Assembly: GCF_002479495.1 (NCBI RefSeq)
Contig: NZ_DLNQ01000011.1
Span: forward strand, 124,721 to 188,720
Direction of reading: 5' to 3'
DNA length: 64,000 nucleotides
Origin: Brevundimonas sp. UBA7506
Lineage (GTDB): Bacteria > Pseudomonadota > Alphaproteobacteria > Caulobacterales > Caulobacteraceae
A model generated the notes under the pieces. It saw only the letters and a list, made by a program, of their open reading frames with translations. It was not told the origin of the DNA and made no database searches. Below are positions 51,104 to 61,100 of the stretch, in pieces; position 1 is the first letter of the stretch, and each line of letters starts with the position of its first letter. The translations under genes were made by a program, and so were the position numbers.

Positions 51104-52690
51104 ATGCTGACCCGACGCGCCTGTCTGGCCGCAGCCGCTGCGACCCCGCTTTTGGCGGCTGCGCCCGCCACGGCGGGCGCCGAGGCGGCACGCGACGCCA
51201 TGCGCCGGGCCACCCGCTTCATGACCGACAGGGCTGCGGTCAACGGCGGCTATGTCTGGTCCTACCTGTCCGACTTCTCGCGCCGCTGGGGCGAGATGGA
51301 GGCCTGGCCCAGCATGATCTGGACCCAGGCGCCCGGCACGCCCGAGATGGGCCAGATCTTCCTCGACGCCTGGCGCGCCACCGGCGAGGCCCAGTATCTG
51401 GACGCCGCCGTCGCGGCGGGCGACGCCCTTATCCGGGGCCAGCACCCCAGCGGCGGCTGGAACTATGTCATCGACTTCGACGGCGAGGACTCGCTGCGCC
51501 GCTGGTACGAAACCATCGGCAGGAACGGCTGGCGGCTGGAGGAATTCCAGCACTACTACGGCAACGCCACCTTCGACGATCACGCCACGGTCGAGTGCGG
51601 GCGCTTCCTGCTGCGACTGGCCCTGACGACGGACCTGCCGCGCGTTCGCGCCGCCGTGGACCGGACCATCGCCTTCGTCCTGGACAGCCAACTGCCCAGC
51701 GGCGGCTGGCCCCAGCGCTGGCCGCGCGCGGGTGAGTTCAGCAACCATGGCCGTCCCGACTACACCGGCCTGATCACCCTCAACGACGAGGTGATGGACG
51801 AGAACATCGACTTCCTGCTGCTGGTCCAGCAGCAATGGAACCGCCCGGATGTGGAGCAACCGATCCGGCGCGCCATGGTCTGTTACCGCGACCTGCAGCA
51901 GCCGGCGCCGACGCCCGGCTGGGCGCTGCAATACACGCCCGACTTCAAACCCGCCTGGGGTCGGACCTACGAACCCGCCGCCGTCTCGCCCCATGTCACC
52001 GCCGTCGCCGTGGAGCGGATGCTGGACTTCTATCGCCTGACCGGCGACCGCAGCTTCCTGGCCCGTCTGGACGAGGCGCTGGACTGGCTGGCGCGGGTCG
52101 AGGCCCCCGCTGCCGCCCACCACGAAGGCCGCAACCATTTCCGCTACGTCGAGCCGGGGACCAACCGCTTCATCGCCGTGCATCGGCGCGGGTCCAACGC
52201 CCGGAACGGCGAGTATTATGTCGACTACGACATGACCGGCCAGCGCGGCGAGAAGCATATCGACCTGCCCCGCCTGCGCCGCCGCGTCGAACAGGTCGCC
52301 GCCCTGACGCCGGAAGAGGCCGTGCGCCAGTCCGCCCTGATGGGGCGCGGCCCCAGCCTGCTCTCCGACTATGTCATCACGCGGCCGCAGGGCGGGTCCG
52401 ACCTCAACGTCACGGCCTCGCGTCCGGGAATGACACCGGTTACATTGCTAATCGAGGGGCTGAACGCGGAGGGGTATTGGCCGGTGGAATTGCGCACGAC
52501 CAGCCACCCCTATCGCGGCGACGGCCCGGCCGAACCGCCGCCCGGCTTCGTCGATCGCGGCCAGGTCGGGGATGAATGGGACACCTCGCCCTTCACCGAG
52601 GCCAGCGGACCGATGGGGATTTCGACCGGGGCCTATATCAACAACATGGCCCGGCTGATCGCCCATGTCCGCGAGGCAAGGCCGGTATGA
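51104..52690 (+). CDS. Secreted PL10-like pectate lyase family protein
   Basis: A 528-residue protein with a twin-arginine-like signal (MLTRRACLAAAAATPLLAAAPATAGA). The start ATG at 51104 follows AAGGAGAG; an in-frame upstream ATG would add a poor leader. The fold is predicted to be an alpha/alpha toroid with repeated signatures: QHPSGGWNYVIDFDG, YGNATFDDHATVECG, QLPSGGWPQRWP and TPGWALQYTPDFKPAW. It aligns loosely with PL10 but lacks the CAQHD segment. The stop overlaps the next GH43 start (ATGA), so the two enzymes act as a unit, likely cutting pectin and its arabinose side chains. Confidence 0.75.
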   Translation: MLTRRACLAAAAATPLLAAAPATAGAEAARDAMRRATRFMTDRAAVNGGYVWSYLSDFSRRWGEMEAWPSMIWTQAPGTPEMGQIFLDAWRATGEAQYLDAAVAAGDALIRGQHPSGGWNYVIDFDGEDSLRRWYETIGRNGWRLEEFQHYYGNATFDDHATVECGRFLLRLALTTDLPRVRAAVDRTIAFVLDSQLPSGGWPQRWPRAGEFSNHGRPDYTGLITLNDEVMDENIDFLLLVQQQWNRPDVEQPIRRAMVCYRDLQQPAPTPGWALQYTPDFKPAWGRTYEPAAVSPHVTAVAVERMLDFYRLTGDRSFLARLDEALDWLARVEAPAAAHHEGRNHFRYVEPGTNRFIAVHRRGSNARNGEYYVDYDMTGQRGEKHIDLPRLRRRVEQVAALTPEEAVRQSALMGRGPSLLSDYVITRPQGGSDLNVTASRPGMTPVTLLIEGLNAEGYWPVELRTTSHPYRGDGPAEPPPGFVDRGQVGDEWDTSPFTEASGPMGISTGAYINNMARLIAHVREARPV

Positions 52691-53757
52691 GCCGAAGCCT
52701 GATCCTCCTCAGCGCTCTCGCCGCCTTCGCGACCGGCGTTGCCGCGCAGGATGTCGCGCGCGCCCCTGACGGCCGCGCCTATCGCGCCCAACCCCTGACG
52801 ACCGACTTGTTCATCGCCGACCCCTCGGCCCACGTCTTCGACGGGCGGGTCTATGTCTATGGCTCTCATGACATTCAGGGACCGCCCGCCGACGACCAGC
52901 CGGGCAAGGGCTTCGTCATGAAGGACTATGTGGTCCTGTCGATGGACCGTATCGGCGGACCGGTGACCATCCATCCGACCGCCTTCACCCTGGCCGACGT
53001 GCCCTGGGCGGATCGCCAGCTTTGGGCGCCCGACGCGGCCTATAAGGACGGGCGCTACTACCTCTACTTCCCGGCCAAGGACCGCGACGGCGTCTTCCGC
53101 ATCGGCGTGGCCGCCGGAGACCGGCCCGAAGGCCCCTTCACGCCCGAGCCCCAGCCCATCCCCGGCGCCTACAGCATCGACCCCAGCGTCTTCGTGGACG
53201 AAGACGGCGCGGCCTATCTCTATGTCGGGGGCATCCACGGCGGACAGCTTCAGCGCTGGGCCAGCGGCCGCTACGATCCCTCAGCCGGCGACACCGACCT
53301 GAACCAGCCCGAGGCGGCGTCGCTGATGCCCAAGGTGGCGCGTCTCAGCGACGACATGCTGAGCCTGGCCGAACCGCTCCGTGACGCAGTGATTCTGGAC
53401 GCGCAAGGCCAGCCCCTGAAGGGCGGCGATCTGGACCGGCGCTTCTTCGAGGCCGCCTGGCTGCATCGCTACAACGGCCTCTACTACCTCAGCTGGTCGA
53501 CCGGCGACACGCACTTCATCGCCTACGCCACGGCGACCACGCCCTATGGCCCCTTTACGTATCGGGGACGGGTCCTGCTGCCGGTTCAGGGCTGGACCAC
53601 GCACCATTCCATCGTCGAGGTCGAGGGCCAGTGGCGGCTCTTCTATCACGACACGCAGTTGTCGAACCGCACCCATCTGCGCAGCGCCAAGGTGGTCGAC
53701 CTGCATCACGAGGCCGACGGTTCGATCCGCACCATCGACCCCTTCATCGCGCCCTAG
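52687..53757 (+). CDS. Glycoside hydrolase family 43, secreted
   Basis: Five-bladed beta-propeller enzyme acting on arabinan or xylan side chains (arabinofuranosidase or xylosidase). The 356-residue frame begins at the ATG overlapping the stop of the lyase gene and has a signal peptide ending ATGVAAQ. The GH43 acids are in place: base Asp in FIADPSAHVFDG, Asp in YSIDPSVFVDEDGAAYLYVG and general acid Glu in RFFEAAWLHRYNGLYYLSW. The C-terminal STTHHSIVEVEG-like stretch (WTTHHSIVEVEGQWRLFYHD) is typical. Substrate not determinable from sequence. Confidence 0.9.
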   Translation: MSRSLILLSALAAFATGVAAQDVARAPDGRAYRAQPLTTDLFIADPSAHVFDGRVYVYGSHDIQGPPADDQPGKGFVMKDYVVLSMDRIGGPVTIHPTAFTLADVPWADRQLWAPDAAYKDGRYYLYFPAKDRDGVFRIGVAAGDRPEGPFTPEPQPIPGAYSIDPSVFVDEDGAAYLYVGGIHGGQLQRWASGRYDPSAGDTDLNQPEAASLMPKVARLSDDMLSLAEPLRDAVILDAQGQPLKGGDLDRRFFEAAWLHRYNGLYYLSWSTGDTHFIAYATATTPYGPFTYRGRVLLPVQGWTTHHSIVEVEGQWRLFYHDTQLSNRTHLRSAKVVDLHHEADGSIRTIDPFIAP

Positions 53758-53802
53758 CTCCGCTCAGTTCGCGTCACGCATAATGAGAAAGAGGAAACGC
53801 CC

Positions 53803-55428
53803 ATGACCCCCATCAATCGCCGCGCCGCCCTGAGCGGCCTGCTCGGCGGCGTCGCCGCCTCGGCCCTGCCAGTCGGCGCCGTCTTCGCCCAGACCAACGA
53901 GGAGGCCGCGCCGCTGGGCCGCGAATGGGCCGGGATGAAGTGGCGAAAGGGCATCGAGGGCCAGCGCATGGCCGACCTGGGCGACGGCACCTTCCTGAAC
54001 CCCATCATGTCGGGCGACCACCCGGACCCGTCGATCGTCAAGGACGGCGACGACTACTACATGACCTTCTCGTCGTTCGAGTCGGTGCCGGGCATCCACA
54101 TCTGGCACTCACGCGACCTGGTGAACTGGCGGCCGATCACGGCGGCCCTGACCACCAATATCGGCTCGGTCTGGGCGCCCGAGCTGATCAAGCACGAGGG
54201 CCGCTTCTACTGCTACATCCCGGCCCGCTTCCCGAACTATCGCTCCAACTACGTCATCTGGGCCGACAAGATCGAAGGCCCGTGGAGCGAGCCGATCGAT
54301 CTGAAGATCCCCGGCAACATCGACCCCGGCCACATCGTCGGCGAGGACGGCAAGCGCTACCTGTTCCTGAACGGCGGCGACCGGGTGCGGCTGACCGACG
54401 ACGGCCTGGCCACCGACGGTCCGCTGGAACAGGTCTATGACGCCTGGCGCTATCCCGAGGACTGGATCGTAGAGGGCCACGCCCAGGAAGGGCCCAAGCT
54501 GCTGAAGCACGGCGACTACTTCTACATGATCACCGCCATCGGCGGCACGGCTGGGCCGCCGACCGGCCACATGGTCATCGCCGCCCGCTCCAAGTCGATC
54601 CATGGCCCATGGGAGGAATGCCCGCACAACCCCATCGTGCGCACCCGCAGCGGCGCCGAAAAATGGTGGTCGCGCGGTCACGCCACCCTGGTCGAGGGCC
54701 CGACCGATGGCGACTGGTGGATGGTCTATCACGGCTATGAGAACGCCTACTGGAGCCTGGGCCGCCAGACCCTGCTGGACCCGATCGAGTGGACCGATGA
54801 CGGCTGGTTCCGCGCCAAGGGCGGCGATCTGTCCAAGCCCATCCCCATGCCGCGCGGCGGTCAGGCCGTGCCGCACGGCATGGCCCTGTCGGACGACTTC
54901 ACCACCGACAAGTTCGGAACCCAGTGGAGCTTCTACGACCCGCAACCGAATGAGAAGGACCGCCTGCGCCGGGACAACGGCGTCCTGCACATGAAGGCCA
55001 AGGGCAAGGCGCCGGTCGATTGCTCTCCGCTGACCTTCGTCCAGGGCGAGCAGGCCTATCAGATCGAGTGCGAGATCGAGATCGACCCCGGCGCCGTGGC
55101 CGGTCTGATCCTGTTCTACGACCGCGCCCTCTATGCCGGGCTGGGCTTCGACCCCACGCGCTACGTCACCCACCAGTACGGGATCGAGCGCGGGCGGCCC
55201 GCCAATCCGCATGGCCGTCGCATGTTCATGCGCCTGACCAACGCCTATCAGAACGTCTATTTCGACACCTCGGCCGACGGGGTGAACTGGAAGCGCTTCG
55301 ACCGCGGCATGGAGGTGTCCGGCTACAACCAGAACGTTCGCGGCGGCTTCATGATGCTGCGCCCCGGCATCTACGCCGCCGGCGAGGGCGAGGCGCGCTT
55401 CAAGAACTTCAAGTTCCGCGCCCTGTGA
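53803..55428 (+). CDS. Glycoside hydrolase family 43 with C-terminal beta-sandwich
   Basis: Secreted GH43 enzyme of 541 residues. A Tat-like signal (INRRAALSGLLGGVAASALP) is followed by the propeller: base Asp in SGDHPDPSIVKDGDDYYMTF, Asp in GNIDPGHIVGEDGKRYLFLN and Glu in AQEGPKLLKHGDYFYMITA. From about residue 360 (ALSDDFTTDKFGTQWSFYD) to the end lies a concanavalin-like domain of the DUF1349/GH43_C2 type (AYQIECEIEIDPGAVAGLILFY). This layout is usual for beta-xylosidases and some arabinofuranosidases. It follows the previous GH43 gene by 45 bp in the same direction, probably one operon of three. Confidence 0.92.
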   Translation: MTPINRRAALSGLLGGVAASALPVGAVFAQTNEEAAPLGREWAGMKWRKGIEGQRMADLGDGTFLNPIMSGDHPDPSIVKDGDDYYMTFSSFESVPGIHIWHSRDLVNWRPITAALTTNIGSVWAPELIKHEGRFYCYIPARFPNYRSNYVIWADKIEGPWSEPIDLKIPGNIDPGHIVGEDGKRYLFLNGGDRVRLTDDGLATDGPLEQVYDAWRYPEDWIVEGHAQEGPKLLKHGDYFYMITAIGGTAGPPTGHMVIAARSKSIHGPWEECPHNPIVRTRSGAEKWWSRGHATLVEGPTDGDWWMVYHGYENAYWSLGRQTLLDPIEWTDDGWFRAKGGDLSKPIPMPRGGQAVPHGMALSDDFTTDKFGTQWSFYDPQPNEKDRLRRDNGVLHMKAKGKAPVDCSPLTFVQGEQAYQIECEIEIDPGAVAGLILFYDRALYAGLGFDPTRYVTHQYGIERGRPANPHGRRMFMRLTNAYQNVYFDTSADGVNWKRFDRGMEVSGYNQNVRGGFMMLRPGIYAAGEGEARFKNFKFRAL

Positions 55429-55448
55429 TGGGCCTGTAAGCCACAAGG

Positions 55449-55475
55449 GGGCGGAGCCGAGACGCTCCGCCCTTT
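55449..55475. terminator. Bidirectional terminator between convergent enzyme genes
   Basis: Stem GGGCGGAG / CTCCGCCC with an eight-base loop followed by TTT, between the GH43 stop (55428) and the PL1 stop (55477). It can serve both directions. Confidence 0.7.
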
Positions 55476-55476
55476 C

Positions 55477-56784
55477 TCAACTGGGCGCGCTGTCCTTGCG
55501 CGTCAGGGTCGCCAGATCCCAGTCGGCCTCGACGAAGGGGCGATGCGTCTGAGCCATGACCGGATAGCCGCCGACTTCGCGCTCGTCGTCGATGATGCGG
55601 CCGGTTCCGCTGCGCACCTCCTGCAGAATCCGTCGATCCACGGCGTCGCGCGCCCAGGGGCGTGCTCCGGCCTCGGCGAAGACCCAGGCCTCGACCTGAT
55701 CCGAAGGCCGCGCCCGGAACCCGGCGGGCCAGTGCGGCGAGGCATTCAGCCGTCTGATCTTCGGCTCGCGGTCAGAGATGATCCCGATCTCCTGCATCGC
55801 CCGCCCGTCGGCATGGCGCGCCGGATTGTCCAGCGCATAGAGATCCAGATCCCCCTGCCCCTCCACGATCAGGAAGGGCAGATCCGCGCGCGTCGACGGC
55901 CCGCCGCGCACGACGTTTCCGACGATGGACAACTGGCCGACCTCCCACGGATGCGCGCCCCATTCCGAGGCGTTCAGCGCATAGTGCATGCAGCGGTTGC
56001 CGGGGTTGTAGATCAGGTTGTTGGCGCTCACCGCATGGACGCCGCCCTTGAACAACTGGTTCCGCTCATGGTCGTGGGCGTAGAGATTGCCGACGATCAG
56101 CACCTGGGTCGCATTGTCATGAATCAGGGTACCCTTGGAATGCTCGCCCTTGGCGTGGCTGGCGTTAGACAGGCCTTCCGACACGATATTGCGGCTGAAG
56201 GTGATGCGGCGCGAGGTGTGCTGCCGCCATTGCTCCACCGTGTCGCCGCCGTCGAAGCGCGGGCCGGACGCCGACAGATTCTCATCGGTCGCCCAACTGA
56301 AGGAGCACTGATCCACGATGACGTCGCGCGCGCCCGAGGTGGTCAGGCCGTCCACCTCCCAGCCGCTTTTCGCCGCCGCCCCGTCCGCGCCGGGCCGGAT
56401 TCGGATATGGCGCACGATGACGTCATGGGTGCGCAGGCTGATCCCGCCCCGGATCAGGGTGATCCCCGGCTCGGGCGCGGTCTGGCCGGCGATGGTCAGG
56501 AAGGGATTCGACACCCGGATGTCGCGGCGGTTCAGGTCGATGACGCCGCCCACCTCGAACACCACAAGGCGCGGCCCCTCGGCCTCCAGCGCGGCGCGCA
56601 GCGAGCCCGGCCCCTCGCCCGCCAGGGTCGTGACGCGGATGATCCGCCCGCCGCGTCCGCCCGGTGTCGAGGCGGCCCAGCCCATGGCGCCGGGAAAGGC
56701 CAGGACCTGGCCTTCCGCCAAGGCCGGCAGGGGCAGAGCCCCGACCGCAGCAGCGGTCAGCATCAGGCGACGACGATCGATCAT
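55477..56784 (-). CDS. Secreted pectate lyase, family PL1-like
   Basis: A 435-residue right-handed beta-helix lyase. The signal peptide is MIDRRRLMLTAAAVGALPLPALA, with a twin-arginine-like RRR. Repeats and signatures include GRIIRVTTLAGEGPGSLRAAL, VVFEVGGVIDL, PFLTIAGQTAPEPGITLIRGG, DVIVRHIRIRPG, DVIVDQCSFSWATDENLS and SRRITFSRNIVSEGLSN. The start ATG overlaps the stop of the GH43 gene (ATGA), so the pair is coupled. It acts on polygalacturonate or pectin by calcium-dependent elimination. Confidence 0.88.
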   Translation of the reverse strand: MIDRRRLMLTAAAVGALPLPALAEGQVLAFPGAMGWAASTPGGRGGRIIRVTTLAGEGPGSLRAALEAEGPRLVVFEVGGVIDLNRRDIRVSNPFLTIAGQTAPEPGITLIRGGISLRTHDVIVRHIRIRPGADGAAAKSGWEVDGLTTSGARDVIVDQCSFSWATDENLSASGPRFDGGDTVEQWRQHTSRRITFSRNIVSEGLSNASHAKGEHSKGTLIHDNATQVLIVGNLYAHDHERNQLFKGGVHAVSANNLIYNPGNRCMHYALNASEWGAHPWEVGQLSIVGNVVRGGPSTRADLPFLIVEGQGDLDLYALDNPARHADGRAMQEIGIISDREPKIRRLNASPHWPAGFRARPSDQVEAWVFAEAGARPWARDAVDRRILQEVRSGTGRIIDDEREVGGYPVMAQTHRPFVEADWDLATLTRKDSAPS

Positions 56785-58010
56785 GTCAGCGCCTCCAGCG
56801 GCGGCAGGGGTCTGGCGAAGGGCTGGTCCTCGGCGACGACGATGCGGCCCTCGGCGTCGAAGTCCACGCGGATCAGGCCAGGCTTCTCGCGGAAATGGCT
56901 CTGTTCGTCGTTGCCGAAGAAGGTGGACCACCAGCGGCCCTCGCGGTCCTTGAAGACATTGCCGCCCCCGGCGCAGGGCGCGGCCTCGTGCTTCATCCGA
57001 TAGGGGCCGTGCAGGTTTTCCGACACCGCGAAGACGAAGGAATACCGCCCCTCCACATTGCCGACCGCGCCCAGGTAATAGAGCCCGTCCTTCTTAAAGA
57101 GGGTCGCGCCTTCGTAGCCCAGGGTGTTCTCGCCCCTCAGGCAGCGGGCGCGGTCGCGCGCGACCAGGCACTGGGTGTCGGCGAAGGTCGTGCGCTTCCA
57201 CTCCTCGGCATAGCCAGACAGGTCGTCCTTCAGCCGCACGATCTCGTCGCCCGAGCCATAGGTCAGATAGACGGCCCCGTCGTCATCCTGGAACAGGGTG
57301 GCGTCGATGCCCCGCCGCAGATGGGCATCGGGCGAGAAGGCGTATTCATAGGGCCCCTCCGGCCTGCCCGTCGTGCTGCGCAGGATGCCGAGGCCCGCCC
57401 GGCTGACGCTGAAGCAGAGGAAGTAACTTCCAGAGACGTAATGGATCTCAGGCGCCCAGATGGCTCGGAAGGGCACGCCGCGGCGCATTCTCCATTCCCT
57501 GGCCCAGCCGCCTTCGCGGTCCAGGCTCCATACCAGGCCCAGATAGGTCCAATCGACCAGATCGGTCGAGCGCCACAGCTCGATCCCGTCGTTGCAGGCC
57601 CAGATGTTGTCGCCCGTCGAGCCAGTCATGTAGTAGGCGCCGTCGCCGCCGATGCAGATCTGGGTGTCGCGCAGATGCAGCTCCATCAGCGGATGGATCG
57701 GCGGCAGCAGCCCCTTTTCCACCGCCGTGCCGGTCGCCGCCTCGCCCCAGGGCAGGGTCGGATAGGCCATCGGCCGCGTCCCGCGATAGCGAACCCCCGC
57801 CAGACCGGACATCCAGCCGCCGCGCGCATCGGCGAGGGTCGCTGTCGCCCCCGCTCCGCTGACGCCCCTATAGGGATAGGGGTTGCGCTCAGGCGTCGGG
57901 ATCAGCCGTCCCGAATCGTCCGCCGACTGAGCAAGCGCGCGCGGCGCCATCAGCCCCGTCGCCACGGCGCCCATCAACGCGAACAACGTTCTGCGATTCT
58001 CCACAAACAC
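56781..58010 (-). CDS. Glycoside hydrolase family 43, secreted
   Basis: A 409-residue GH43 enzyme. The start is the GTG at 58010 behind GGGAGGGG, giving a signal peptide ending PRALAQS; a longer open frame reaches further upstream through the operator and is not used. Active-site acids are seen in HLRDTQICIGGDGAYYM (base Asp), RRGIDATLFQDDDGAVYLTYG (Asp) and LGYEGATLFKKDGLYYLGAV (Glu). It likely acts on arabinan or arabinoxylan. It is the first gene of a two-gene unit with the PL1 lyase, divergent from the TonB receptor. Confidence 0.9.
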   Translation of the reverse strand: MFVENRRTLFALMGAVATGLMAPRALAQSADDSGRLIPTPERNPYPYRGVSGAGATATLADARGGWMSGLAGVRYRGTRPMAYPTLPWGEAATGTAVEKGLLPPIHPLMELHLRDTQICIGGDGAYYMTGSTGDNIWACNDGIELWRSTDLVDWTYLGLVWSLDREGGWAREWRMRRGVPFRAIWAPEIHYVSGSYFLCFSVSRAGLGILRSTTGRPEGPYEYAFSPDAHLRRGIDATLFQDDDGAVYLTYGSGDEIVRLKDDLSGYAEEWKRTTFADTQCLVARDRARCLRGENTLGYEGATLFKKDGLYYLGAVGNVEGRYSFVFAVSENLHGPYRMKHEAAPCAGGGNVFKDREGRWWSTFFGNDEQSHFREKPGLIRVDFDAEGRIVVAEDQPFARPLPPLEALT

Positions 58011-58092
58011 GGCCCCTCCCCCTTGCGTTTGCGATTCACACATGATCATCAATGACATGACACCGGTATCAGAAATCGCTTGGCGGTCTAAA

Positions 58093-58105
58093 AATATTAT
58101 AATAC
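58093..58105 (-). promoter_or_regulatory. Regulon operator, copy 3 (GTATTATAATATT)
   Basis: The minus strand reads GTATTATAATATT, a full match to GTATTATNATATT, in the 182-bp gap between the divergent GH43 and TonB-receptor genes. It would allow one regulator to control both units. Confidence 0.7.
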
Positions 58106-58192
58106 TTTTTTGCTGAAGCCGGGCGCTCACCCGGTGGCTGGATGATCGACGGAGCCCGCCAAGAGGCCCTGCGATCGAGGAGGAGGGAACCC

Positions 58193-61100
58193 ATGACGAA
58201 CAACTCAACGCTACAGTTGCGTGCGGCCGCGTCGCCTATCGCGCTCTGTCTGGCCGCCATGCTGGCGGCCGCTCCCGCTGTCGCACAGGAACAGTCGAAC
58301 GATCAGGCCACCACCGTGGACGAGGTCGTGGTCACCGGCCTTCGCGCCTCGCTGGCCAGCGCCCTGAACGAGAAACGACGCTCCAACACCATCGTCGACG
58401 TCATCAACGCCGAGGACATCGCCGACTTCCCCGACGCCAACCTGGCGGAATCCCTGCAGCGCATTCCCGGCGTGTCGATCGACCGCGAGAACGGCGAGGG
58501 CAACAGCATCTCGGTGCGTGGTCTGGGCGGCGACTTCACCCGCGTGCGCCTGAACGGTCTGGAGACCCTGTCGACCTCGGGGGCCAGCAACGCCGACGGC
58601 GCCCTGCGCCGCGACCGCGGCTTTGCCTTCAACACCTTCGCCTCGGAGCTGTTCAACTCGCTGAAGGTGCAGAAATCCGCCGACGCCATGACGGACGAGG
58701 GCTCGCTGGGCGCGACCGTCGATCTGATCTCGGGCCGCCCCTTCAACTTCAGCGACCGTCGCCTGGCGATGACGCTGCAGGACGCCTACTACGAGAACGG
58801 CGAGACCCATAATCCGCGCGTCGCTCTGCTCGCCTCAGACCGCTGGAGCAGCAAGATCGGCGATTTCGGCCTGCTGGCCTCGGCCGCCTACAACAAGCGC
58901 GACCAGTCGATCGACAGCTATACGCGCGGCGTCGGCTCCAGCGACTACCTGTATCGCGGCGCGACTTTCAACAACGTAGGCACGGGTTCGGCTGGCGACC
59001 ACCAGGGCTTCGCCCTGCCGACCGGCACCAATCCGGCGACGGCCCTGCCGCGCGTGACCAACCCCGAGGCCCTGTCCTACCTGATCGGCTCGAACCCGGC
59101 GGCCTACGCCCTGCTGAACGGTGGCAACACCAGGGGCTCGCTGGTCCGCATCCCGGCCCTGTCCACCCTGAACCACCGCGAGGTCGAGCAGGAGCGCCTG
59201 GGGATCACCCTGTCGGGCCAATGGCGGCCGACGGATCGGACCACCATCAGCTTCGACAATCTCTATTCGGAGATGACCCAGGTCTCGACCAACTACCAGA
59301 TCGGCGCGGTCGGCCTGAACCGGAACAACACCAACGGCAACCGCACCCTGACGTCGCTGAGCTATCAGACCCTGCCGACGACCAGCGCGACCAACAACAG
59401 CTACCGCAACCGCCGCGGCATCTACGCCACCTGCACCAGCCAGGAAGCCAACGAGTTCCGCGACGCCATCGACTGCGGCCAGAGCCTGTACGGCAACACG
59501 CCGGTCTTCACGACCGCGCCGGGCGCCAACGTCAACAACCTGCTGGCGGGAACGGGCAGCTTCAATCCGAACAACCTCGAGGTCTACGACTACTACAACC
59601 AGCCCGGTTCGGTCGGCTATGTGCCGCACGCCAACTACATGGCCATGCGCGGCGCCTTCATCGGCCGCCCGTCCGTCCGCGTGCTGGACGCCGCCCTCAG
59701 CGAGAACGGCGACAACGCCGCCTATCTGAAGCTGGCCAATGTCGACATGCGCTCCGCCGTCGACCAGGGCGGATACACCACCGAGTTCCGCCAGAACTCG
59801 ATCAATCTGGAACACGAGTTCACCGACCGGTTCCGCATGTCGGCGCTGATCGGCGACTCCAAATCCACCAATGAGAACACCGGCCTGCTGGCCGACTTCA
59901 TCCGCCTGGACTCAGGCCAGGGCGTCGCCGGCAACGACTACTTCATCTACGACGAGCGCGGCGGCGGCGACATGCCGTTCATGGACTTCGGCTTCGACGT
60001 GGCCGATCCGACCAAGTGGGACTTCGTCAAGGGCTACTCGGCCCTGCGTCACTACAAGACGGTCACCGAGAACGGCTATCGCACCGCCAAGGTCGACTTC
60101 GCCTGGGACTACAATGACGACTTCACCTTCCGCTTCGGCGGCGGCGTGCGCGAGTTCGACTTCTTCTACACCCGCTATGAGCGCCTGATCGGCGACACCA
60201 TGAATCCCAGCCTGCTGGAGGGGGTTCGCTCGGGTCTGGCGCCGGCCACCACCGTCGGCCAGATGGGCAAGGTCGTCAGTTGGGGTCAGGGCCTGAACGT
60301 GCCCGACGGCATGCCCTCGCAGTTCTTTGTGCCGAACCTGGAAGCCTTCCAGAACCGCTTCGGCTTCGACTGCAACTGCATCAACGAATGGGGCGACTGG
60401 CGCCTTTCCGACCTGCGCAACGGCGGCGTCAACACCTTCTGGGTCGACGAGAAATCCAGCGGCCTCTACGGACAGGTCGACTTCCGCTTCCCGGTCTTCA
60501 TGGGCGATCTGCGCGGCAACACCGGCCTGCGTTACGCCAAGACCGAGGTGGATGCGCGCGGCCGCTCGCCCAGCGGACGCCCGGTAGAGAACGCCAACGA
60601 GTATGAAGACTGGCTGCCCTCGCTGAACCTGGCTTGGGAGCCGAACGACAAGCTGATCCTGCGCTTCGCCGCCGCCAAGGTCATGGCCCGCCCGCAGATG
60701 ACCGCCCTGCACCCCGGCGTCACCGCCTTCAACGTGCCCGTCGGCATCGGCACGGCGCCGGCCGAGTTCGACGGCAGCAACGCCGCCATCACCCTGGGCA
60801 ACACCCAGCTGAAGCCCTTCCGCGCCACCAACCTCGACTTCAACGTCGAATGGTACTTCGCCCGCGACGCCATCCTGTCCTTCGCCTACTTCTGGAAGGA
60901 GATCGAGAGCTTCCCGCAGGTGGTGCTGCGCGAGGCCAAGCTGAGCGAGCTGTTCGACGAAACCGCCATCGCCAATCTGCGCGCCACCTGGGACGGTCTG
61001 GTCGATGAAGGCTCGGCCAGCCGCCGCGCCTATCTGGACGAGGACCGCCCCTTCCAGATCCGCCAGTACAACGACGCGCCGGGCGGCACGCTGGACGGCT

